Shown: positions 13,883 to 20,792 of the stretch, piece after piece
Position numbering within the stretch: position 1 is the stretch's first letter
How the letters are laid out: each line of letters opens with the position of its first letter
Assembly: GCA_902477075.1 (NCBI GenBank)
Contig: CABSFU010000021.1
Span: 1 to 20,834, forward strand
Direction of reading: 5' to 3'
Source: UMGS1498 sp900552335
GTDB taxonomy: Bacteria > Bacillota_I > Bacilli_A > RF39 > UBA660
DNA length: 20,834 bases
Made by a program: the position numbers and the translations under genes
The notes under the pieces: model-generated
The model's database searches: none
Told to the model about the DNA's origin: nothing
What the model saw: the letters and a program-made list of their open reading frames with translations, nothing else

Positions 13883-13992
13883 AGATAAGCACCCTGGTAG
13901 AATAGTGTTTTGATTTTCAAACTTGGCAGGGGGCACAAGCCACAATCAAGACTAAAAATAACTAATTAGGACTAGAGTAATCTAGTCTTTTT
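13883..13992 (+). ncRNA. Pseudoknot RNA element, copy B (about 110-nt small RNA)
   Basis: Stem 1: 13889-13896 with 13927-13934 (7 pairs of 8, one A-G mismatch). Stem 2: 13907-13915 with 13944-13952 (9 bp, one G-U). The arms interleave as an H-type pseudoknot. The nine bases between the 3' arms (ACAAGCCAC) belong to the shared core ACAAGCCACAATCAA (13935-13949). It has its own promoter and ends in a terminator nearly identical to that of copy A; from stem 1 to the end it measures 104 bases against 103 in copy A. The Fic gene downstream has a separate promoter, so this is not a simple leader. Function unknown. Confidence 0.6.
13970..13992 (+). terminator. Terminator of RNA element B
   Basis: GACTAGA (13970-13976), loop GTAA, TCTAGTC (13981-13987), then five T. 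Identical in stem and loop to the copy A terminator. Confidence 0.88.
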
Positions 13993-13996
13993 AGTG

Positions 13997-14036
13997 GTAA
14001 CTATGCTTGTTTTATGGTATAATAACACATAGTTAC
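13997..14036 (+). promoter_or_regulatory. Fic promoter inside a perfect 9-bp inverted repeat (operator-like)
   Basis: The -10 TGGTATAAT is at 14015-14023. GTAACTATG (13997-14005) covers the -35 position and its exact reverse complement CATAGTTAC (14028-14036) covers the expected start site; centres are 31 bp apart, about three helical turns. The left arm lies upstream of the transcript, so a DNA-level operator fits better than an mRNA hairpin. Confidence 0.6.
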
Positions 14037-14049
14037 AGGAGTGATAAAA

Positions 14050-14658
14050 ATGCTTGAAAATAAACTAAATATTACTAATGAAATAGAACTAGCAAAAGAA
14101 GAAGAAAGAATAACTAAACTAAGAGCATTAGAACTTTTTGATACAAATAAGATTAATGAGTTTGAAGTAGGAACAACAAAAGGATTATGTGATATTCATA
14201 GATTTTTATTTAGTGATATTTATTCATTTGCTGGTGAAATAAGAGAAGTAAATTTGGCTAAAAGTAATTTTCGATTTGCTGCAGCAATGTATTTAAAAGA
14301 TGTATTATCTAAAATAGATTCTATGCCAGAAAATACATTTGAAGATATAATAAAAAAATATGTTGAAATGAATATAGCGCACCCTTTTAGAGAAGGGAAT
14401 GGTAGAAGTACTCGTATATGGCTTGATATGATATTAAAAAGTAGAATTGGTAAAGTAATTGATTGGAGTAAAATAGATAAAGAAGAATATTTGCTTGCCA
14501 TGGAAAGAAGTCCAATCAAGGATACTGAAATTAGATTATTAATAGAAAAAGCATTAACTGATAAAATTAATGATAGAGAAGTATATATGAAAGGCATTGA
14601 TATAAGTTATAAGTATGAAGGATATAATACTTATACCATGGATGAATTAGATAAGTAA
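14050..14658 (+). CDS. Fic domain protein, class III (self-inhibited AMPylator-like)
   Basis: A 202-residue single-domain Fic protein. The catalytic motif is complete: H111-PFREGNGRSTR to R122, with the flap region SFAGEIREVNLAKSNFRFA before it. Near the C-terminus, S186-Y-K-Y-E190-G191 matches the inhibitory motif (S/T)xxxE(G/N) placed after the Fic core, which defines class III as in the Neisseria enzyme of nearly the same length. Such enzymes transfer AMP to hydroxyl side chains of target proteins and are held off by their own C-terminal helix until the oligomeric state or self-modification changes. No separate antitoxin gene is adjacent. ATG 14050 is chosen over GTG 14041 because AGGAG (14037-14041) is then eight bases away. 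The promoter is enclosed by an operator-like repeat. Confidence 0.93.
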   Translation: MLENKLNITNEIELAKEEERITKLRALELFDTNKINEFEVGTTKGLCDIHRFLFSDIYSFAGEIREVNLAKSNFRFAAAMYLKDVLSKIDSMPENTFEDIIKKYVEMNIAHPFREGNGRSTRIWLDMILKSRIGKVIDWSKIDKEEYLLAMERSPIKDTEIRLLIEKALTDKINDREVYMKGIDISYKYEGYNTYTMDELDK

Positions 14659-14660
14659 TT

Positions 14661-14725
14661 TCGTTTTATAGTTTTGTTTTTCAAATTTGGATGAGCTACA
14701 AGCCACAATTAAAGCCAAAAATAAT
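14661..14725 (+). repeat. RNA element, copy C (degenerate)
   Basis: Begins right after the Fic stop codon. It shares the core ACAAGCCACAATTAA (14698-14712) and the preceding GTTTTG..TTTTCAAA..TTGG segment with copy B. Stem 2 can form 8 of 9 pairs with wobbles (14671-14679 with 14707-14715); stem 1 is weak, and neither a promoter nor an adjacent terminator is seen. Probably a decayed copy. Confidence 0.55.
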
Positions 14726-14850
14726 AATGGATTACGTTAAACTAAATTATCAAATGTACATAATTTTATAGAAATATTGAAAAATATTATAAAAAATTTA
14801 TTCATCAGAAAACCTCTAGAAAAAATTTAGGGGTTTGTCAACACTCTGAT

Positions 14851-14877
14851 AAACTAAGGAATTCTACCTTAGTTTTT
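14851..14877 (+). terminator. Terminator at the right edge of the island
   Basis: AAACTAAGG (14851-14859), seven-base loop, CCTTAGTTT (14867-14875), continuing into T. It probably ends transcripts coming from Fic. Confidence 0.8.
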
Positions 14878-14907
14878 ATATGGAGTAAATCGAAAAAATT
14901 ATAATTG

Positions 14908-14916
14908 TGATATAAT
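14908..14916 (+). promoter_or_regulatory. Extended -10 promoter of the histidine phosphatase gene
   Basis: TGATATAAT; the start site near 14923 leaves a leader of about 70 bases, the longest of the extended -10 promoters here. AAAGGA (14981-14986) precedes the ATG. Confidence 0.65.
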
Positions 14917-14994
14917 GTAATTATATTGTAAGATAAAAGATTTAGTAATAATATCGGATACTGAAAAATATGAAAATAAAAAAGGATTGATGAT

Positions 14995-15483
14995 ATGAAT
15001 TTTGATGGAAAAATTATATTCATTAGACATGGAGAAAATATGATTGATGATTCAATTAGTAACAATTTGTTACCATTATCCGAACTTGGAAAAAAACAAG
15101 CTTATGAAGCATTTCAGACATTAAAAGGGCAATTTGATGTTGTGATATCTTCTCCTTCTAAAAGAGCCATGATGACAGCACATATTATTTCTCCAAATTC
15201 TAAAATCCTTTATGATAAAAGGTTGCTAGAAAGAGGTTGGGGAAATGAGAAACAGGATGGCTTAGAAAGTGACTATGAAGCAAAAGAAAGAATAAAATCA
15301 TTTATGGCTGAATATATGGAATCTTATCCAAATAAAAATATTTTATTTGTGACTCATGGTGGATTAATGATTTTAATTCAAGAAGTAATAGAAGGCAAAA
15401 AGATGGAAAGAGGTAGTATAAATAATTGTGATATCATTGAATATAGTTTCAATCATAAAAAAATAATGAAAAATAAAATTTAG
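14995..15483 (+). CDS. Histidine phosphatase family protein (phosphoglycerate mutase-like)
   Basis: A 162-residue protein with the branch-1 histidine phosphatase core: RHGEN (catalytic His12 with Arg11), LSELGKKQA, the second Arg in SSPSKRAMMTA, the acid/base Glu79 in LLERGWG, and His121 in FVTHGG. The phosphorylated substrate cannot be told; members act on sugar phosphates, nucleotides and other small phosphoesters. At this length it is a minimal domain without extra cap. It is monocistronic and sits between the accessory island and the core genes that follow, so it may belong to either. Confidence 0.9.
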   Translation: MNFDGKIIFIRHGENMIDDSISNNLLPLSELGKKQAYEAFQTLKGQFDVVISSPSKRAMMTAHIISPNSKILYDKRLLERGWGNEKQDGLESDYEAKERIKSFMAEYMESYPNKNILFVTHGGLMILIQEVIEGKKMERGSINNCDIIEYSFNHKKIMKNKI

Positions 15484-15511
15484 TAAAAATTTAATGCAAA
15501 TGGATAAGACG

Positions 15512-15520
15512 TGTTATAAT
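15512..15520 (+). promoter_or_regulatory. Extended -10 promoter of the polyferredoxin/DUF1653 operon
   Basis: TGTTATAAT with TTAATG (15491-15496) as a possible -35 at 18 bp. Confidence 0.6.
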
Positions 15521-15551
15521 AAATGTAGAATATTATATTTGGTGATGAATC

Positions 15552-16388
15552 ATGAAAAATTGGATGAAAGAAAATAAAATATCTATTATTATGTGGCTTT
15601 TATTTGAGGCGGTAGCGATAACATTGTACTTGTCTACTCACAATTTATTTTATTTGCTAAACTTTACTTATGTAGGTACTTGTGTGGCATTAGGAACCTT
15701 GTTAATGTCACATAAAAAAAGATATGCAAGAAATTTTGTTCAAATTGCAGTAGGACTTTATATGCTGGTTTATTTAGGAATTATATGTAGAGAAAATATG
15801 CAGATAGAAGGATTTTGGTACTATTTATTTTTGGGTGTTTTTGAAGCAGCTACCATTCATTATTTAATTGCTAAAATAGCGGGGCCATTTTTCTTTGGAA
15901 GAGGTTGGTGTGGCTATGCCTGTTGGACGGGTATGATACTAGATTTATTACCTTATAAAATACCAAAATATGGTAGAAAAAAATTAGGATGGATTCGATA
16001 TATTACTTTTTTGTTATCCTTTACCTTTGTTTTATCTTTATTTATTTTTAAGGTTCCTAATTTAGAGCATATCATGTTTTATGCTTTTATCATTGGTAAT
16101 ATTATTTATTACATCATTGGAATCATTCTTGCTTTTTTATGGAAAGATAATAGAGCATTTTGTAAATATATTTGTCCTATTACAATTTTTCTAAAGCCTG
16201 CTAGTTATTTTTCTTTTTTAAGAGTAAAGTGTGATCATGAAAAATGTATTCATTGTAAAAAATGTGTAAAAATTTGTCCTATGAATGTAGATATGTTAAA
16301 TGATTCTAGAAAAAGAAAAAATGGAACAGAATGTATTTTATGTTGTAATTGTATCAAGTCTTGCCCTAAAAAAGCTTTAAAATTGTAA
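15552..16388 (+). CDS. NapH-like membrane protein with two [4Fe-4S] ferredoxin clusters
   Basis: A 278-residue integral membrane electron-transfer protein. About five hydrophobic helices (residues 11-27, 36-52, 62-80, 88-107 and two between 147 and 197) surround the family signature GRGWCGYACW (C120, C124), with a second pair CKYIC (C204, C208). The C-terminal cytoplasmic domain has two ferredoxin motifs: C232-x2-C235-x2-C238-x3-C242-P and C261-x2-C264-x2-C267-x3-C271-P. NapH/NosR/RdxA-type proteins move electrons between membrane and soluble partners. No nitrate or nitrous oxide reductase gene is close, so its partner is unknown. It is followed 19 bases later by a DUF1653 gene in the same unit. 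Confidence 0.88.
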   Translation: MKNWMKENKISIIMWLLFEAVAITLYLSTHNLFYLLNFTYVGTCVALGTLLMSHKKRYARNFVQIAVGLYMLVYLGIICRENMQIEGFWYYLFLGVFEAATIHYLIAKIAGPFFFGRGWCGYACWTGMILDLLPYKIPKYGRKKLGWIRYITFLLSFTFVLSLFIFKVPNLEHIMFYAFIIGNIIYYIIGIILAFLWKDNRAFCKYICPITIFLKPASYFSFLRVKCDHEKCIHCKKCVKICPMNVDMLNDSRKRKNGTECILCCNCIKSCPKKALKL

Positions 16389-16407
16389 GAAAAAGGAGGA
16401 AACAAAT

Positions 16408-16656
16408 ATGAATGAAGTAAAAGTAAAATCGATTTATAAACATTTTAAAGGGGATTTATATTTAGTAGAAGATATTGCGATTCATAGTGAGACAGGAGAA
16501 AAATATGTGGTGTATAGAGCTCTATATGGCGATATGACTTTATATATAAGACCTTATGACATGTTTTTGTCAGAAGTAGATCATCAAAAATATCCTGAAG
16601 CAAAACAAAAATATCGCTTTGAATTACAACACATAAAAAGTGTCAAAGAAAAATAA
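16408..16656 (+). CDS. DUF1653 family protein
   Basis: An 82-residue single-domain protein matching DUF1653: YKHFKGDLYLVEDIAIHSETGE, then VVYRALYGDMTLYIRPYDMFLSEVD. The fold is a small beta-barrel-like domain of unknown role. It has a strong AGGAGG Shine-Dalgarno and probably shares the transcript of the polyferredoxin-type gene upstream. It converges with uvsE. Confidence 0.88.
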   Translation: MNEVKVKSIYKHFKGDLYLVEDIAIHSETGEKYVVYRALYGDMTLYIRPYDMFLSEVDHQKYPEAKQKYRFELQHIKSVKEK

Positions 16657-16683
16657 TAACAAAAAAAATTACCATAAATTTTT

Positions 16684-16712
16684 CAAAATAAAAAAGTAGA
16701 AATTCCTACTTT
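16684..16712 (-). terminator. Terminator of the minus-strand mnmLM-uvsE unit
   Basis: On the minus strand: AAAGTAG (16706-16712), six-base loop, CTACTTT (16693-16699), then a T-rich run. The stem overlaps the uvsE stop codon. Confidence 0.75.
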
Positions 16713-17649
16713 AAACGATAAAAGAAGTATCATCTATAAATTGGTAATTTGTTTTATATTTTAATTCTCGAATTAAACGGAAGAGGGCTTCTTCCTTTTT
16801 TTTTGCTTCAATCATAATATCTACATCATAATTTAAATGTTTTATACTTTCAATAAAAGTAATAAAGGAATCACTTTCAATATAATCATGATGGCTACGC
16901 ATTTCTTTTTTTGTTTTATTTTTAGGAGTTGAAAAATGAATTTTAGGATTGATATTTTTCCATGTTGCAAAAATATCTTCTATATGTTCTTTTAATTCAA
17001 TTCCATTTCCATTGCACCTATGATGGTGATAATCTAGAACAATCGGAATGTTACATTTTTTAGAAATCGTTAAACAATCTATTATATTAAATATTTTATC
17101 ATCATTTTCAATTACAATACTTTCTTTTATTTTGTTTTCTAGTTGATTAAAATGATAAATAAATCTTTTAATAGAATTTTCTTTTCCAAAAGCATTACTG
17201 CCAATGTGTAATACAAGTACTTTAGGAGAAATATGAAGAGCTTCTAATATTGAATAATGATATTTTAATATTTCAATGGTATTTTCAATTACATCTGAAT
17301 TGGTGCTATTTAAAACACAAAATTGATCAGGATGAAAATCAATTCTCATGTGATTTTCGTTTATGACCTTGGATAACAAATGATAATAGTTTTTGTATTT
17401 ATGAATGTATTCAAAATCAATTTCTTTTTTTGTAGCTAGAGGAATTAAAGCAGAAGACAATCTATAAAAATGAATATTATTTTTTTGATTAAATTTTAAT
17501 ATTTCGTATAAATTTAATAAATTAGACTTAATAATTTTATCTAATTTTAAATAATCTTGTTCTTTTTTAAATTTTGTATAAGTATAAGGAGAAGAAGTAG
17601 TGATATTCAGTGTTTCACTAATACATGCATAACCTAATCTTATTTTCAT
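16711..17649 (-). CDS. uvsE: UV DNA damage endonuclease UvsE/UVDE
   Basis: A 312-residue repair nuclease, normal length. It nicks DNA 5' of UV photoproducts and some other lesions, starting an excision route independent of UvrABC. The TIM-barrel signatures are readable: IRLGYACISETLN at the N-terminus, FYRLSSALIPLAT, MRIDFHPDQFCVLNS, KVLVLHIGSNAFGKE, IVIENDDKIF, PIVLDYHHHRCN, KIHFSTPKN, and DIMIEAKKKEEAL, together supplying the His, Asp and Glu metal ligands. It lies 48 bases after the MnmL-MnmM fusion on the same strand with only a GGTGAT ribosome site between, so the two are probably cotranscribed. Tolerance of sunlight is not an obvious need for a gut organism, but the gene is common in spore-forming Firmicutes. 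Confidence 0.95.
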   Translation of the reverse strand: MKIRLGYACISETLNITTSSPYTYTKFKKEQDYLKLDKIIKSNLLNLYEILKFNQKNNIHFYRLSSALIPLATKKEIDFEYIHKYKNYYHLLSKVINENHMRIDFHPDQFCVLNSTNSDVIENTIEILKYHYSILEALHISPKVLVLHIGSNAFGKENSIKRFIYHFNQLENKIKESIVIENDDKIFNIIDCLTISKKCNIPIVLDYHHHRCNGNGIELKEHIEDIFATWKNINPKIHFSTPKNKTKKEMRSHHDYIESDSFITFIESIKHLNYDVDIMIEAKKKEEALFRLIRELKYKTNYQFIDDTSFIV

Positions 17650-17697
17650 AGTATCACCAATATTAGTATGAAAATAATTTTTAAATTTATAAAAATT

Positions 17698-19170
17698 TTA
17701 TTGGAGTTTTTTTGAAATTTCTATTAGATAAGGAGCTTCTTGATTATCTGTATTTCGATAAATATGGTGGTTTATTTTATCTTCCTTTAAAAATTGTTGA
17801 ATTTCAACACTTTCTTTGAATCCTTCTTTATGTCCAGGGTATACAGTAATTAAAATAATCCCTTTGTTATTTAATAATTCTAATCCCTCTTTTATAGAAT
17901 GAATGGTGTCTTGATAAGTTGTTGTAATTTTTTTATCTCCACCTGGTAAATAACCTAAATTATATATAATCAAACTAACTTTGTTTTTCAAATAAGGTAA
18001 TTCTTCTTTTATAAATTTGTGATTACGATGAATGAAAGTATAATTGTTAAAATTGTTTTCATTTAACAATTCTTTTGTATGTTGAATAGCGATAGTTTGA
18101 ATATCAAACCCATATAGATGTCCTTTTTTTATATAATTGCTGATGAATAAGCTATCTTTTCCGTTTCCTATCGTAGCGTCAATTACAATATCTTTTTCTC
18201 TTAAGACTAAATCAATTATTTGATGCGTTTTATTTAAAATATTTTTTTGAAATCCTTGATAAGTGTTTCTTCTAGTTAGTTCTTTATCAATGTCATTTAA
18301 TACAACCATTTTATTAGTTAGCCAGGTTGGTTCGATTAAATTGTTAGGATCTGGATCACCTGTTAATCGATGTACCACAATATCAGGATTTAATAATTCA
18401 AGTTGATCACAAACAATATTGACATATTCTTGTTCTGTTAATATTTTAAATGGTTGTTCTTTGTACATTTTTTCTAATTTGGTATTTTTCAAAATATGTA
18501 ACATGTGAATTTTAATACCTTGTATATCTAATTTATTTAAATAAGTAATATTTTCTAACATCATTTCTTTTGTTTCATAAGGAAGTCCATTGATTAAATG
18601 AACTACTACAGCAATCTTATTTTTTCTTAATCTTTTAACACATTCTTCAAAACACTCTAATGTATGACAACGATTGATTAATTCTGATGTTTTTTCATGA
18701 ATGGTTTGTAATCCAAGTTCTACTGTTAAGTAAGTTCTTTTATTTAAATCAATTAAATAATCAAAACATTCATCACTAATGGAGTCTGGACGAGTAGCAA
18801 TAGAAAGCCCGACGACGTTATTGAGTTTTAAAATAGGTTCAAATTTTTCTTTTAGTACAGGAACAGGTGCATAAGTATTGGTATTTGCTTGAAAATAGCC
18901 AATATATTTTCCATGCCATTTATGGTTCATTTGTTTTTTTATTTTATTAAATTGTGTAATTAAATCATCTTTTATATTCCCTGCAAAGTCTCCGCTACCT
19001 AAGCTAGAACAATAGATACAACCACCATTTCCTACTTTTCCATCACGATTAGGACAAGTAAAACCACCATTTAAACTAATTTTAAATATTTTGTCATGGA
19101 ATTTATTTTTATTGTAGAAATCAACTGTATAATATCTTTTATTTGTGTTTGTATTTTGAAATAAATTCAT
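17698..19170 (-). CDS. mnmL-mnmM: Fused radical-SAM protein (MnmL/YtqA-like) and methyltransferase (MnmM/YtqB-like)
   Basis: A 490-residue fusion. Residues 1-300 are a TIGR01212-type radical SAM protein with cluster cysteines C39-x11-C51-x2-C54 (FTCPNRDG, GGCIYC), GYFQANTNTYAPV, GLSIATRPDS, YLTVELGLQT, HLINGLPYET, HMLHILKNT and VVHRLTGDP. After a short linker (about 300-312), residues 313-490 are a YtqB/PF06962 methyltransferase with SAM motif DATIGNGKDS (331-340), NLGYLPGGDK (404-413) and YPGHKEG (444-450). In Bacillus these are separate neighbours, ytqA and ytqB, now linked to the wobble uridine of tRNA: MnmL processes the carboxymethylaminomethyl group and MnmM methylates the aminomethyl form to mnm5(s2)U. 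The fusion would do consecutive steps in one chain. All motifs are intact. It is first in a unit with uvsE. Confidence 0.92.
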   Translation of the reverse strand: MNLFQNTNTNKRYYTVDFYNKNKFHDKIFKISLNGGFTCPNRDGKVGNGGCIYCSSLGSGDFAGNIKDDLITQFNKIKKQMNHKWHGKYIGYFQANTNTYAPVPVLKEKFEPILKLNNVVGLSIATRPDSISDECFDYLIDLNKRTYLTVELGLQTIHEKTSELINRCHTLECFEECVKRLRKNKIAVVVHLINGLPYETKEMMLENITYLNKLDIQGIKIHMLHILKNTKLEKMYKEQPFKILTEQEYVNIVCDQLELLNPDIVVHRLTGDPDPNNLIEPTWLTNKMVVLNDIDKELTRRNTYQGFQKNILNKTHQIIDLVLREKDIVIDATIGNGKDSLFISNYIKKGHLYGFDIQTIAIQHTKELLNENNFNNYTFIHRNHKFIKEELPYLKNKVSLIIYNLGYLPGGDKKITTTYQDTIHSIKEGLELLNNKGIILITVYPGHKEGFKESVEIQQFLKEDKINHHIYRNTDNQEAPYLIEISKKLQ

Positions 19171-19185
19171 AAAATCACCAATTCT

Positions 19186-19191
19186 ATTATA
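19186..19191 (-). promoter_or_regulatory. -10 box of the mnmLM-uvsE unit
   Basis: TATAAT on the minus strand, 15 bases before the ATG. The -35 is not clear. A ribosome site GGTGAT follows. Confidence 0.55.
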
Positions 19192-19262
19192 CTAGAAATC
19201 ATTTATCAAAGATGAAAAATAAGTGAATTTTTAGAAAAAAATACCATTTTTAAAAAAGAAAA

Positions 19263-19271
19263 TGATATAAT
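19263..19271 (+). promoter_or_regulatory. Extended -10 promoter of the YfcC-like carrier gene
   Basis: TGATATAAT followed by GGAGG (19278-19282), seven bases before ATG 19290. Confidence 0.7.
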
Positions 19272-19289
19272 GATAATGGAGGTTATAAT

Positions 19290-20705
19290 ATGAAAAAAAA
19301 TGGAGTTTTAAAAGCACTAGGAATTACTTTTGTAATTTATGTTGTTTTAAGTTGGATTATTCCTGTTGGATACTATAGTAATGGTTCTTTTACTACAAAA
19401 ACAATTGAACCAATTGGAATCTTTGATATTGTAAAATATCCAATTGTAACACTTACTAGTTCTGTTTTTGTTTTAACATCTGTTTGTCTTCTTTTGATAG
19501 GGGGATTTTATGGAGTCTTAAAAGCAACAGGAATTTATAGTAAGTTAGTAGATTCTATTTGTAAAAAAATGAAAGGTAATGAAGAAAAATTTCTTATTTC
19601 AAGTACTTTTATTTTAGCTTTGTTAGCTAGTTTAACAGCACTTACAATTCCACTTTTCTTACTGGTACCACTTGTAATTGGTGTTGTACTAGCTATGGGT
19701 TATAATAAATTGACGGCTTTATTATCTAGTGTAGGCGCTATTCTAGTTGGAAATATGGCAACTACTTATGGATTTAATATAGCTGGTTATATTCATCACT
19801 TCTATAATACGGATATGAATAGTGGAATTTTATTTAAAATTATTTTATTTGTATTATTAACAGGTGGACTTATTTTATTTATTTTAATGTTAAATAAGAA
19901 TACCAAGTTAACAAAACTTACCAAGGAAGAATTAAAAGAAATTCCTTATTATGAAGAAAAGAAAAATAATAAAACAAAAATACTAGTACCTATTATTGTA
20001 ATAGTAATTACTTTCATTCTTATTTTAGTTGGAATGTATAATTGGTACTATGGATTAGGAGTAGAATTATTTAATAATTTCCATACATCAATTACGAAAG
20101 TGGAATACAATAATTTACCAATTTTGTCTTATTTACTTGGAAATGTAAACGCAATCGGTTATTGGAATAATTATGAATTCGCTGTTATTTTAATTATTTT
20201 GACTTTTGTGATTGGAAAAATAGGAAAACTAAGTGGAAGAGAAATGGTAGATAGCTTTATAGATGGAGCTAAAAAAATGCTACCAGTGGCTTTCTTTGCT
20301 ATGATAGCAAATCTTATGTTCTTACTTATGAACAGTAATAGTAGTGGTTATACTTATTATGCTACAATCTGTAATTATTTCTTTGGATTATCGGATAAAT
20401 TAGGAGCTGTATCTGTTGGAATTACATCTTTCCTTGGTGGTATTTTATATAATGATTTTCCTTATATGATAAATGTAGTCAGTACACAAGTAGGATCTAT
20501 TTATAATAATTTGACACTTGTAACCTTTATCCAATACTCTATTCATGGATTAGTTCAACTTGTAGCGCCAACTAGTGTTTTATTAGTAGCTGGACTTACT
20601 TATTTAGAAATTCCTTATAAAGAATATCTAAAAAGTGTTTGGAAGTTTGTATTAGGTGCTTTACTTGTTATTATTGCTCTATCCATTATGATTAGTTTAG
20701 TATAA
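19290..20705 (+). CDS. YfcC-like membrane transporter (C4-dicarboxylate/amino-acid anaerobic carrier superfamily)
   Basis: A 471-residue polytopic membrane protein with about 11-12 hydrophobic segments. The opening helix and SWIIPVGYYSNGSFT, the reentrant-like GAILVGNMATTYGFN in the first half and the matching region around SFLGGILYNDFPYM in the second half fit the two-fold repeat of the ion transporter superfamily that includes YfcC, DcuC and ArcD-like carriers. YfcC members are usually described as basic amino acid or dicarboxylate antiporters, but the substrate cannot be read here. The central charged loop (about 205-230) is cytoplasmic. It is monocistronic with a strong promoter and terminator; neighbours give no hint of substrate. 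Confidence 0.75.
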   Translation: MKKNGVLKALGITFVIYVVLSWIIPVGYYSNGSFTTKTIEPIGIFDIVKYPIVTLTSSVFVLTSVCLLLIGGFYGVLKATGIYSKLVDSICKKMKGNEEKFLISSTFILALLASLTALTIPLFLLVPLVIGVVLAMGYNKLTALLSSVGAILVGNMATTYGFNIAGYIHHFYNTDMNSGILFKIILFVLLTGGLILFILMLNKNTKLTKLTKEELKEIPYYEEKKNNKTKILVPIIVIVITFILILVGMYNWYYGLGVELFNNFHTSITKVEYNNLPILSYLLGNVNAIGYWNNYEFAVILIILTFVIGKIGKLSGREMVDSFIDGAKKMLPVAFFAMIANLMFLLMNSNSSGYTYYATICNYFFGLSDKLGAVSVGITSFLGGILYNDFPYMINVVSTQVGSIYNNLTLVTFIQYSIHGLVQLVAPTSVLLVAGLTYLEIPYKEYLKSVWKFVLGALLVIIALSIMISLV

Positions 20706-20756
20706 AAAATACTAATTAAGAAAAATAGTAGTGATAAAACAATAAAATAGTAAAAT

Positions 20757-20792
20757 AAAAAGGTAAAATGGGATCACGGTTTTACCTTTTTT
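20757..20792 (+). terminator. Terminator of the carrier gene
   Basis: AAAAAGGTAAAA (20757-20768), 11-base loop, TTTTACCTTTTT (20780-20791). The stem has A and T flanks on both sides, so it may act in both directions. Nothing coding is seen in the last 40 bases. Confidence 0.85.

Larger units (their letters stand above)
14726..14994. other. Non-coding stretch between Fic and the histidine phosphatase
   Basis: Together with copy C, this makes 336 bases without a gene. It holds very AT-rich sequence (14740-14800) with no reading frame of note, a hairpin at 14810-14836 (9 bp with one G-U, no T run on the plus strand), the terminator at 14851-14877 and the promoter at 14908-14916. It marks the right edge of the accessory island. 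Confidence 0.6.

Noticed and set aside
13883..13960. A tRNA or tRNA-like gene in RNA element B (GGTAGAA resembles a D loop)
   Set aside because: There is no GGTTCGAATCC-like T arm, no acceptor stem pairing and no correct arm spacing; the long interleaved stems explain the sequence better.
11237..14725. Integron attC sites or a CRISPR array formed by the three repeats
   Set aside because: Spacing is irregular and kilobases long, no attC R/L boxes or integrase of the tyrosine type are present, and the elements contain terminators; no cas genes are seen.
14810..14836. Hairpin as the Fic terminator
   Set aside because: No T run follows on the plus strand; the hairpin at 14851-14877 fits better.
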